15,096 nucleotides of DNA from Candidatus Auribacterota bacterium (GTDB lineage: Bacteria > Auribacterota > JAFGBW01): the NCBI GenBank assembly GCA_016932965.1, contig JAFGBW010000283.1:1-15096 (forward strand), given 5' to 3'. Made by a program: the position numbers and the translations under genes. Of this stretch, positions 1-6,906 are shown in pieces. The notes beneath the pieces are model-generated. The model worked only from the letters and a program-made list of their open reading frames with translations. It ran no database searches and was not told where the DNA came from. Each line of letters opens with the position of its first letter. Position 1 is the first letter of the stretch.

Positions 1-2097
1 GGATTTTTTCTTTGGGTTTGGTTTGGCGCTCAAGAGTTTTTCAAGAAATGAATCCTCTTCAACCGGGATACGGCTTTGTATGGTTTCTTTGGGCTCATTC
101 TGCTGTTTGGAGTCTTTTCCTAAATTCAGTTCCAGCTGCGGGCCTTCGGAAGAATCCTCTTCCTGGACAGAAGATTCCTGGTTGGTGATTTCGATGGGAC
201 TTTTGAGTTCGAGCCTGCCGATTTTCCTTGTACCAATCCGCGTTCCGCGATTCTGGGGCCCTTTGACTGGATAATCATCGAATGAATACCGGTCTGTTTT
301 GTTCAGTTCTTTGATATTGGATGCGTATTCCACTTCAAACTGCATTCCGTTCCTTGTGGTGAATTGCTCCACTTTATGATCCGGGTCCAGGAAAGGGTAC
401 TGTTTCCCCTGAATAAATCCTCCGATTTTGAACCGTTTTGCATAGCAGGCCTTGGATTTTTTGTCTCTCGATAACACATTGAAAACCAGCTCCTTGTCCA
501 CGATTCCGAAGTACAGCAATTTATCCGAATACATCTTTTCAGGAGGCGGCACCACCTGATAAGTGCCGTTTCTGGAAATCAAGAGTATTTTATCAAAAGA
601 GGAGCAGTCCAGTTTAGCGTCTCCCCGGACCCTTGTACCGATGTAGCCTGTTTTATGGTCATAAAACAATCGGGTGTCCCGGTCCTTCAATTCCCTGACA
701 TTCACCGTGTCAAAAGAGGTGATCTGGCTTTTTCTGGGATACAGTTTTCCGTATTTTTTCATAAGGCCGTTTAATAATTGGATGGCATATCTCTTGATGG
801 CGTTGAGATGGCCTTGCTCGGTTTTGATCTGCTGAAGGATCTCTTTTATCTCTTCCTGGTTTTTCTTCAGATCATATTTGGATATCTTTTTGATCTGCAT
901 TTCCAAAAGTTTTTCAACATCTTCTTCCGTGACCGGCCGTTCCCATTTTTTGACATGGGGACGCAGCGCTTTGTGTACGGTTTCCTTTACCAGCTCGTAA
1001 TGATCACAGTTTTCAATCAGTCGGTAGATCTTGTTCTCGATGAAGATCTGTTCCAGTGATTTATGGTGGAGCTTGTCTGAAAGGTTCTTGATCCGTATTT
1101 TTAATTCTGCTTTGAGTATCTCCAGGAGATGGTCGGTGGATTTTTTCAATACCTCGGATACCGTCATGATCCGCGGAAGATTATCGTCAATGACCGTGAT
1201 GTTGGAAGAAAGGGAGACTTCGCAATCCGTATAGGCGTAAAGTCTTTTTAAGACTTCGTCTGCAGTAATCCCTTTTTGAGTGATTAGTTCGATTTCAATC
1301 TTGTCCGTCGTGAAGTCTTTGATGGATGAGATTTTGACTTTGTTTTTTTTCACCGCTTCCTCAATCGAATTCATGATACCTTCACTGGTTACTCCGTATG
1401 GAATGTCACGAATGATGAGGATTTTGTGCCCCTTTGTATCGATCTTCGCCCTGGCCCTGATTTTGCCGGCCCCGTCCTGATATTCCGAAACATCAATCAG
1501 CCCTCCCTGCTGAAAATCCGGATAGAGCTTGAAGGAAACCCCTTTTAAATAGGCAATCTGGGCGTCTAAAACTTCATTGAAGTTATGGGGCAATATTTTT
1601 GTGGCCATGCCGACAGCCACGCCTTCGGAACCGTGTAAAAGCAGATAGGGTATCTTGCAGGGAAGGGTGGATGGTTCTTTGTTCCTGCCGTCATAGCTGT
1701 CCGTAAATTCCGTGATTTCCTTGTTGAACAGGACTTCCTTGGCCAGCTCGCTCAGTTTGCATTCAATGTACCTGGGAGCAGACGCATCGTCTCCTGTCAG
1801 GATGTTTCCAAAATTACCCTGACGGTCGATGAAATAACCTTTGTTGGCCAGAACAACCAGGGCATCGCCTATGGAGGCATCGCCATGGGGATGGTATTTC
1901 ATGGATGCCCCGATGACATTGGCGACTTTATGGAATTTTCCGTCATCCATCTCAAACAAGGCATGCAAAATTCTTCTTTGAACGGGCTTTAGCCCGTCAG
2001 ACAGTTCAGGGATAGCCCGGTCTTTGATGACGTAGGAGGCATATTCGATGAAGTTATTCTGGAATAACTCGGTTATACTGTGCTGTTTGGAATCCAT
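1..2097 (-). CDS. parC: DNA topoisomerase IV subunit A (ParC/GyrA family), 3' end outside window
   Basis: This is the breakage-reunion subunit of a type IIA topoisomerase, which cuts and rejoins duplex DNA to decatenate or relax the chromosome. I read 699 codons without a stop, starting with MDSKQHSITE and running off the left edge. The N-terminal winged-helix region has the family hallmarks: RAIPELSDGLKPVQRR at about 28-42, YHPHGDASIGD at 68-78, and RQGNFGNI at 92-99. The catalytic tyrosine is Tyr110 in APRYIECKL (codon 1768-1770). A helical tower region follows (about 335-450), then the C-terminal domain, and finally an acidic, Gln/Ser/Glu-rich linker and a Lys-rich tail at the edge, so little of the gene is probably missing. 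It starts 5 nt after the parE stop and should be translated from the same mRNA; its own ribosome site (GAAAAA) is weak. The residue aligning with GyrA Ser83 is Ala74. The second-topoisomerase type of Bacteroidetes/Chlamydiae fits better than a true gyrase because no GyrA-box (QRRGGKG-type) motif was seen in the part present. Confidence 0.93.
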   Translation of the reverse strand, partial: MDSKQHSITELFQNNFIEYASYVIKDRAIPELSDGLKPVQRRILHALFEMDDGKFHKVANVIGASMKYHPHGDASIGDALVVLANKGYFIDRQGNFGNILTGDDASAPRYIECKLSELAKEVLFNKEITEFTDSYDGRNKEPSTLPCKIPYLLLHGSEGVAVGMATKILPHNFNEVLDAQIAYLKGVSFKLYPDFQQGGLIDVSEYQDGAGKIRARAKIDTKGHKILIIRDIPYGVTSEGIMNSIEEAVKKNKVKISSIKDFTTDKIEIELITQKGITADEVLKRLYAYTDCEVSLSSNITVIDDNLPRIMTVSEVLKKSTDHLLEILKAELKIRIKNLSDKLHHKSLEQIFIENKIYRLIENCDHYELVKETVHKALRPHVKKWERPVTEEDVEKLLEMQIKKISKYDLKKNQEEIKEILQQIKTEQGHLNAIKRYAIQLLNGLMKKYGKLYPRKSQITSFDTVNVRELKDRDTRLFYDHKTGYIGTRVRGDAKLDCSSFDKILLISRNGTYQVVPPPEKMYSDKLLYFGIVDKELVFNVLSRDKKSKACYAKRFKIGGFIQGKQYPFLDPDHKVEQFTTRNGMQFEVEYASNIKELNKTDRYSFDDYPVKGPQNRGTRIGTRKIGRLELKSPIEITNQESSVQEEDSSEGPQLELNLGKDSKQQNEPKETIQSRIPVEEDSFLEKLLSAKPNPKKKS

Positions 2098-2102
2098 TTT
2101 TT

Positions 2103-3917
2103 CTAATTCAACGGTATCAGGTGGTTCATGATGTATTCTTTTCGTTCCGGCGTGTTCTTGCCCATATAAAATTCCATTTTTTTATGGACATCATGCAGCT
2201 GATCAAGAACCACGGGGATGAGCCGCATTTTTTCGCCGATGAATTGTCCGAATTCATTCGGTGAGATTTCACCCAGCCCTTTGAAACGGGTGATTTCGCA
2301 TTTAACACCCAGATCTTTTCTCGCCTGATTTTTTTCTGCCTCACTGTAACAATAGCGGGTTTCTTTTGCAGTTCTGACACGAAATAAAGGCGTTTCCAGG
2401 ATATGAAGATGTCCCCCCACAACCAATGGTTCGAAATAATGGATGAAAAAGGTCAAAAGGAGATTCCGGATGTGCAGGCCGTCCACGTCGGCGTCAGTGG
2501 CCAGAATCACCTTGGCGTATCTCAAATTCTCGATGTCGTTTTCGATATTCAAAGACTGCATGATATTATAAAGCTCGTCGTTCTGATAGATGGAATCTTT
2601 TTTCATGCCGAGGCAATTCAGGGGTTTCCCCTTCAGGGAAAAAATGGCCTGGGTGAGAACATTTCTGGAAGACACCATGCTTCCGCTGGCTGACTGGCCC
2701 TCGGTCAGGAAAATCATGGTTTCTTCCGCTAACCGGGAGCCGTCGTTGAAATGGTGTTTACTGTCTTTGAGGTTGGGGATTTTAATGGCGATTTTTTTTG
2801 CTTTTTCCTTGGCATCTTTTCTGACGTTTTGCAGTTCCATCCGGACTTTTTCATTGAGACTGATTTTTTCAAGGAGCCGGGAGGCAGTGTTTTTGTTCTT
2901 ATGCAAAAAATCCACCACAGCGTCCTTGACATAGGAGACGATCCAGCCCCTGATATCCGTGTTGCCCAATTTGTTTTTTGTCTGGGATTCAAAGACAGGT
3001 TCTTTCAGCTTGATGGCAATGGCTCCGATCATGCCTTCCCTGACGTCATTGCCCAGGAAATTTTTGTTCGCAAATTCATTCACACCTTTGAGGATGCCTT
3101 CTTTGAAGGAAGACAGATGAGTTCCGCCGTCCTGGGTGTATTGTCCGTTTACGAAAGAAAAAAAGGTTTCACCGTAATTCAACGAATGCGTGAAGGCAAA
3201 TTCGATTGTTGATGAGGAGTAGTACATGATATCATATAGATTTTCTTCCTGGATTTCACTTTGTAGCAGGTCTTTTAGGCCGTTTCTGGATATGATCTCC
3301 TCCCCGTTCCAGATCAGTTTCAGACTCTTGTTGAGATAGGCATAATGCTGGAGCCTTTTCCGGACGAATTCATCCCTGAATTCGTAATCGTTGAAGATGG
3401 TCTTGTCCGGGATGAATTCGATGAGCGTTCCTTCCGGTGTTTTATTTGAGAGTCCTTTGTCTTCTTTTTTTAGGATACCGGATTTGAATTCTGCGGACTT
3501 GAATCTTCCTTCACGGAAAGACGTGACTTTAAAATTTTCAGACAACGCATTCACAGCCTTGGTTCCTACGCCGTTCAGCCCGACGCTGAACTGGAAGACA
3601 TCATCGTTGTATTTGGCTCCGGTGTTGATGCGGGAGACGCAATCCACGACCTTCCCTAAAGGGATTCCACGGCCGTAATCCCTGACGATGACTTTCTTGT
3701 CCCGGATTTCAATATCGATCTTGTTTCCGTATCCCATGATGTATTCATCAACGGAATTGTCCACCACTTCTTTAAGGAGGATGTAAATACCATCATTAGG
3801 ATTGCTGCCGTCGCCCAGTCTTCCGATATACATGCTGGAACGGGTCCGGATGTGTTCCAGTGACGAGAGTGTTTTGATTTTACTTTCATCATATTGATGA
3901 GATTTTTTATCAGCCAT
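2103..3917 (-). CDS. parE: DNA topoisomerase IV subunit B (ParE/GyrB family)
   Basis: This is the ATPase and Toprim subunit that partners the downstream ParC. The 604-residue length is normal for ParE and lacks the insert of long GyrB proteins. The GHKL ATPase motifs are present in order: Glu50 and Asn54 in KEVVDNSVDEY, RDYGRGIP at 79-86, and GLNGVGTKAVNALS at 113-126. The transducer segment has FVNGQYTQDGGTH (255-267) and QTKNKLGN (312-319). The Toprim domain has EGQSASG at 406-412, the metal-binding DADVDG at 475-480, and RFKGLGE at 544-550. The acidic Glu406 and the DxD pair are kept, but the Asp of the usual EGDSA motif is Gln408. The ATG at 3917 is preceded by AAGGA (3926-3930) at a spacing of 8 nt. 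The gene is first in the parE-parC operon. From memory of the families, the GLNGVGTKAVNALS form is shared with Bacteroidetes and Chlamydiae ParE. Confidence 0.95.
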   Translation of the reverse strand: MADKKSHQYDESKIKTLSSLEHIRTRSSMYIGRLGDGSNPNDGIYILLKEVVDNSVDEYIMGYGNKIDIEIRDKKVIVRDYGRGIPLGKVVDCVSRINTGAKYNDDVFQFSVGLNGVGTKAVNALSENFKVTSFREGRFKSAEFKSGILKKEDKGLSNKTPEGTLIEFIPDKTIFNDYEFRDEFVRKRLQHYAYLNKSLKLIWNGEEIISRNGLKDLLQSEIQEENLYDIMYYSSSTIEFAFTHSLNYGETFFSFVNGQYTQDGGTHLSSFKEGILKGVNEFANKNFLGNDVREGMIGAIAIKLKEPVFESQTKNKLGNTDIRGWIVSYVKDAVVDFLHKNKNTASRLLEKISLNEKVRMELQNVRKDAKEKAKKIAIKIPNLKDSKHHFNDGSRLAEETMIFLTEGQSASGSMVSSRNVLTQAIFSLKGKPLNCLGMKKDSIYQNDELYNIMQSLNIENDIENLRYAKVILATDADVDGLHIRNLLLTFFIHYFEPLVVGGHLHILETPLFRVRTAKETRYCYSEAEKNQARKDLGVKCEITRFKGLGEISPNEFGQFIGEKMRLIPVVLDQLHDVHKKMEFYMGKNTPERKEYIMNHLIPLN

Positions 3918-3940
3918 CTTCGATATCCTTTAATGATAAG

Positions 3941-3967
3941 GTGAGAAAATTAACGGATTTTTCTCAC
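3941..3967. promoter_or_regulatory. Perfect 9-bp inverted repeat in the divergent intergenic region
   Basis: GTGAGAAAA (3941-3949) and TTTTCTCAC (3959-3967) are exact reverse complements around a 9-nt spacer. The element lies between the divergent parE and cheB-like genes and overlaps the predicted parE promoter, so an operator is plausible. A transcript hairpin is the alternative: TTTT follows on the plus strand, but no gene ends upstream on that strand, so a terminator role is unlikely. Confidence 0.4.
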
Positions 3968-3975
3968 TTTTACAA
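3947..3975 (-). promoter_or_regulatory. Possible sigma70-type promoter for parE-parC
   Basis: On the minus strand TTGTAA (3975-3970) and TAATTT (3952-3947) are separated by 17 nt. This would place transcription start near 3940, about 23 nt before the parE ATG. The -10 match is weak, so the call rests mainly on spacing and position. Confidence 0.3.
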
Positions 3976-3997
3976 TGGTTTTTTCTTGATTGATAGC

Positions 3998-4025
3998 TTG
4001 AACTGTTATTATCTTTCCCTATTAT
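3998..4025 (+). promoter_or_regulatory. Possible sigma70-type promoter of the CheB-like gene
   Basis: TTGAAC (3998-4003) and TATTAT (4020-4025) are spaced by 16 nt. The -10 hexamer overlaps the first ATG at 4024, which would place transcription start at about 4032. If this is used, the coding start must be the second ATG at 4033 and the mRNA would be essentially leaderless. No Shine-Dalgarno sequence is visible before either ATG, which is consistent with that reading but does not prove it. Confidence 0.3.
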
Positions 4026-5088
4026 GACGGAAATGAAAATCAGAGTACTGGTGGTAGATGATTCTTTGCTATTCAGGAGTGTCCTGTCCAATTCTTTGAA
4101 ATCAGACCCTGAGATTGAAGTGGTCGGAACAGCCATGAATGGAAAAGCGGCCTTGTCTGCTATTCCGAATTTTCATCCGCATGTGATCACCCTGGATCTG
4201 GAAATGCCCGAGTTGAATGGCATTGAAACATTGAAAATCATCAAAAAAACTTATCCGGAAATTCAGGTGATCATGGTGAGCAGTCTCACATCGGAAGGAG
4301 CGGATATCACCTTAAATGGCTTGCAGCTGGGGGCTGCTGATTTTATCCTGAAAGTGGGAGGGGACGCTCCTGCTGCAAAAAATATCACCGGCATCAAATC
4401 TGTGCTCATCTCAAAAATCAAAAGGGCCTACCGGAGCGGCCTGATATCCAGTCAATTCAAAATGGTTCGTGCGCCCATCATGGAAAAACGTAAAGTGCTG
4501 GAAACAGCCAGGAGCCTTATTCTGCCGGGAAGTACCCCCTTGTTTTTAAGTCTCTGCTGTGAAGAGAAACATCTGGGGAACGTGCTTCTCATGATCAGGC
4601 AAATCAGCCAGAAAATCAATACGTCGATGTTTTTTAAAATATTGGTGCCGGAGCTCTTCCTGGATTCCCTGATCGCATCCTTTGAGAGGAACAACCCTTT
4701 TTTCAGATATAAGCTGGCCCTCAAGGAAACGGATTGGTTCAGAAACACCGTGTACCTGGTGGGCGAAACACATCAGATTGATATCTCTGCCGTTGGGAAA
4801 ATCTTAAAAGTTTCCGTGGAACAGAAAAAGGAGAAAATTTCTCTGGATGATTTTTATCATTATTTTTTAACGGTCAAATTGCCCAACACTCCTTTCTTTC
4901 TGATCACGGATGAAGCAGGTACAGATGGAATCAAGGGGTTGACGGCATTGACGGAAGCAGGTATTCCCACTGTTCTCGCGACAAGAACCCCCGAGGTTTT
5001 CAGTGATGAGGCGGTCAAACCGGCCAATCAGGTGATTGAGTTGAACCTGCTTCCGGAATACATCAATAAATTATTTGGTTGCGGATGA
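4024..5088 (+). CDS. CheB-like response regulator with a degenerate methylesterase domain
   Basis: The protein has the two-domain plan of the chemotaxis methylesterase CheB. Residues 5-125 are a receiver domain with the acidic pair Asp12-Asp13, phosphoacceptor Asp58 in TLDLEMPELNGIE, MVSSLTSEGA at 84-93, and Lys110. The Pro that normally follows this Lys is missing (LKVGG). Residues about 170-354 follow the CheB catalytic fold: ETHQIDI (248-254) matches the DRHMEL strand, and DEAGTDGIKGL (296-306) matches the GMGNDGAAG loop. The active site is not intact. The GASTGG serine motif is replaced by LSLCCEE (Ser falls on Cys178), the QHM histidine falls on Leu207, and only the catalytic Asp (Asp301) remains. 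I infer a phosphorylation-controlled but esterase-dead protein. No cheA, cheR, cheW or receptor gene is nearby. The start could be 4024 or 4033; the second Met gives the usual MKIRVLVVDDS start. The family call is firm, the function unknown. Confidence 0.8.
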   Translation: MTEMKIRVLVVDDSLLFRSVLSNSLKSDPEIEVVGTAMNGKAALSAIPNFHPHVITLDLEMPELNGIETLKIIKKTYPEIQVIMVSSLTSEGADITLNGLQLGAADFILKVGGDAPAAKNITGIKSVLISKIKRAYRSGLISSQFKMVRAPIMEKRKVLETARSLILPGSTPLFLSLCCEEKHLGNVLLMIRQISQKINTSMFFKILVPELFLDSLIASFERNNPFFRYKLALKETDWFRNTVYLVGETHQIDISAVGKILKVSVEQKKEKISLDDFYHYFLTVKLPNTPFFLITDEAGTDGIKGLTALTEAGIPTVLATRTPEVFSDEAVKPANQVIELNLLPEYINKLFGCG

Positions 5089-5279
5089 ATATTGCATTAT
5101 GATTCGCAATGAATAGAAAGAGCCACCCTTCCTGATTTCGTGTCCGCTAATGTGAAATATAGATTTATATATGATAAAACATCATTCATGATCATGCTGT
5201 TTTAAACGGATCGCTAAAGAAGCTTCGAGCCGATAAATAGGCATCAGTGTAAATGGATTTAAAGAAAAGGATTGATTGT
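5089..5279. other. Intergenic region upstream of argG
   Basis: No gene was seen here. It contains a short inverted pair ATTGC/GCAAT with a 10-nt loop just after the cheB-like stop and a perfect 10-bp palindrome CATGATCATG at 5187-5196. Half-site-like TGAAT sequences occur near 5085-5115, but I could not form a convincing ArgR box. No clear terminator for the upstream gene is present. Confidence 0.4.
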
Positions 5280-6542
5280 ATGAATGTAAATGAGTTGAAG
5301 GGAAAAACGGTCGCCTTGGCTGCTTCCGGCGGTTTGGATAGTTGTACCATCACGAAATGGCTCTCAGAATACGGTGTTTCCGTGATTGCCATCACGGCGG
5401 ACCTGGGACAGCCTGATGAGACAGATATGCAGACCATCCGTAAGCGGATGCTGTCTTGCGGGGCAAAAGAAGCTCTGGTCATTGATCTGAAAGAAGAAAT
5501 GGCCCATGCGGGAATCCGTCTGATTCAGACCAGAGCCTGTTATGAAGGCGGGTACTGGAATACCACAGGTCTGGCAAGGCATGTCACAGTATCTGGATTG
5601 CTTCGGGTCATGAAAAAGAAGAAAGTATCCATCCTGGCCCACGGTGCTACGGGACGAGGGAATGATCAGGTGCGGTTTTCTCTTGCAACGCACATGCTGG
5701 ATCCGAAAGTGGAAGTTTATGCTCCCTGGCGGGATGAATCCTTTATAGAGGCTTTTGGAGGAAGAAAAGAAATGATCGACTTCTGCCAGAAAAAACATCT
5801 TCCCATCAAGGCTTCACATGATAAACCCTATTCGACGGATTCCAATCTGCTGGGGTTGACTCATGAGGCCGGAAAACTGGAATGGCTGGATACGCCGGCT
5901 GATTTTATTCAGCCTGTGATGGGGGTATTTCCCAAGGATGCTCCGGATAAAAAGCTGACCGTTTTTGTGGAATTCAAATCCGGCATCCCGGTCGCGATAA
6001 ACAGTGAAAAACTGAAACCCGTGGATTTGTTCAGGAAAGCAAATGAAATAGCAGGAAAAAACGGTATAGGAATCGGCATCCATACCATTGAGAATCGTTT
6101 TGTTGGTATCAAATCAAGAGGGGTTTATGAGAGTCCCGGTCTGGTTTTTCTTTCTCACTGTTATGAATTTTTACTGCAGCAGATTTTGGACAGAAGGGCC
6201 AGGAAATGTTATGAAGCCGCTGCTGCGAATCTGGGCGAACAGATTTATCAGGGATACTTTTTTGATCTGGCTTCCCAGATGATGCTGTCAGCTTTAACAC
6301 CCGTGACACGACTTGCATCAGGTTTAATCGGTGTCTCCCTCTATAAGGGAACGATCCTGTTTTACTCATCCTCAAAAACGCCGCATTCTCTGTATGATCC
6401 GGAACTTTCCTCCATGGAAGCTGTCGGAATTTTCAACCACGCTGATTCAGAAGGTTTCCTCCGCGTTTTGGGGGTCAATGCCAGAGCGTTGAATCTGAAA
6501 GGTCAGGTGGATTTGAAAGGGCCAGTGGAAAAGAAAGGGTGA
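5280..6542 (+). CDS. argG: Argininosuccinate synthase
   Basis: This cytosolic enzyme condenses citrulline and aspartate with ATP to argininosuccinate, the penultimate step of arginine synthesis. Numbered from 5280, the protein is 420 residues. It shows the PP-loop ATP site ASGGLDSC (15-22), DLGQPDE (41-47), NTTGLARHV (94-102), HGATGRGNDQVRF (121-133) and YSTDSNLLGLTHEAGKLE (184-201), followed by the synthetase/tetramerisation C-terminal domain with IENRFVGIKSRGVYE. The NLGQPDE-like and YSTDSN-like motifs resemble the long E. coli-type ArgG, whereas HGATGRGNDQVRF is the form of the common shorter type. An upstream ATG at 5253 would add nine residues, but AAGGA at 5267-5271 sits 8 nt before 5280, so I prefer the internal start. 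The gene stands alone: no argH, argF or other arginine gene is in the window, and a terminator follows 41 nt after the stop. Confidence 0.93.
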   Translation: MNVNELKGKTVALAASGGLDSCTITKWLSEYGVSVIAITADLGQPDETDMQTIRKRMLSCGAKEALVIDLKEEMAHAGIRLIQTRACYEGGYWNTTGLARHVTVSGLLRVMKKKKVSILAHGATGRGNDQVRFSLATHMLDPKVEVYAPWRDESFIEAFGGRKEMIDFCQKKHLPIKASHDKPYSTDSNLLGLTHEAGKLEWLDTPADFIQPVMGVFPKDAPDKKLTVFVEFKSGIPVAINSEKLKPVDLFRKANEIAGKNGIGIGIHTIENRFVGIKSRGVYESPGLVFLSHCYEFLLQQILDRRARKCYEAAAANLGEQIYQGYFFDLASQMMLSALTPVTRLASGLIGVSLYKGTILFYSSSKTPHSLYDPELSSMEAVGIFNHADSEGFLRVLGVNARALNLKGQVDLKGPVEKKG

Positions 6543-6583
6543 TTCCCATACACTTGGATCGGGATATGGCTTCAGAAGCCTCT

Positions 6584-6609
6584 AAACCGTTTCAAAACGG
6601 TTTGTTTTT
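6584..6609 (+). terminator. Rho-independent terminator of argG
   Basis: AAACCGTTT (6584-6592) and AAACGGTTT (6595-6603) are perfect reverse complements with a two-base gap, which gives a tight hairpin. GTTTTTG follows. It lies 41 nt after the argG stop and just before the next promoter. The stem is AT-rich, so termination may be moderate. Confidence 0.7.
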
Positions 6610-6647
6610 GTCATCAGTTTGCATTAATTAAAAGGTCAAATTTTTTG

Positions 6648-6676
6648 TTGAAAAAAATTGTATTTGGCATTATTAT
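6648..6676 (+). promoter_or_regulatory. Strong sigma70-like promoter upstream of the TonB receptor gene
   Basis: TTGAAA (6648-6653), a 17-nt spacer and TATTAT (6671-6676) give a near-consensus promoter inside an AT-rich stretch, about 40 nt after the argG terminator. The start of transcription should be near 6683, which leaves an untranslated leader of about 220 nt before 6907. A second TATAAT at 6833-6838 lacks a good -35 partner. Confidence 0.55.
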
Positions 6677-6710
6677 CCGCACACATTTCTCATGCGTGCC
6701 AGTCCAGTTT

Positions 6711-6732
6711 CATCAATGCTGAACGATTGATG
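6711..6732 (+). other. Leader hairpin upstream of the TonB receptor
   Basis: CATCAAT (6711-6717) and ATTGATG (6726-6732) form a perfect 7-bp stem with an 8-nt loop, followed by TTGTTTTA. It lies in the predicted 5' leader shortly after the promoter, where it could act as an attenuator or a protein/RNA binding site. The stem is AT-rich and could also be chance. Confidence 0.3.
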
Positions 6733-6906
6733 TTGTTTTATCTGGAAGGATTCGTGGAAATGAAGATGTCAAAAGGAAATTAGATGGATCGATAAAAGTT
6801 TAATAGGGGGGGAACAAAAAAAGGAAAGGAGGTATAATTCATCAGTATAGGACTTTTGATAAAAAGAGGGTAAAAATATTTATCTTATTTTAAAAAGGAA
6901 AGAAGC

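Larger units (their letters stand above)
6543..6906. other. 364-bp intergenic region with terminator, promoter and long leader
   Basis: No coding gene was seen in this stretch. In order it holds the argG terminator, a strong sigma70-like promoter at 6648-6676, a CATCAAT/ATTGATG hairpin at 6711-6732, a G-run at 6806-6812, and a perfect Shine-Dalgarno-like GGAGGT at 6828-6833 that is not followed by a usable start codon. The functional ribosome site of the receptor gene comes at the end. I looked for the conserved boxes of a cobalamin riboswitch, common before TonB receptors, and did not find them. Confidence 0.5.

Noticed and set aside
23-1480. Several plus-strand open frames of 60-93 codons
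   Set aside because: All lie antisense to the continuous parC reading frame, which shows conserved topoisomerase motifs throughout.
2403-3678. Plus-strand open frames up to 153 codons opposite parE
   Set aside because: They are antisense to a gene with intact GHKL and Toprim motifs, and their translations show no family features.
5085-5120. ArgR operator upstream of argG
   Set aside because: Only scattered TGAAT-like half-sites are present, with no properly spaced inverted pair, and they lie about 165 nt or more from the start codon.
6828-6860. Leader peptide gene after the GGAGGT at 6828-6833
   Set aside because: No ATG, GTG or TTG at suitable spacing opens a frame of useful length; the only nearby TTG frame ends after five codons.
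6677-6906. Cobalamin riboswitch upstream of the TonB receptor
   Set aside because: The conserved B12-box-type sequence could not be found in the leader.
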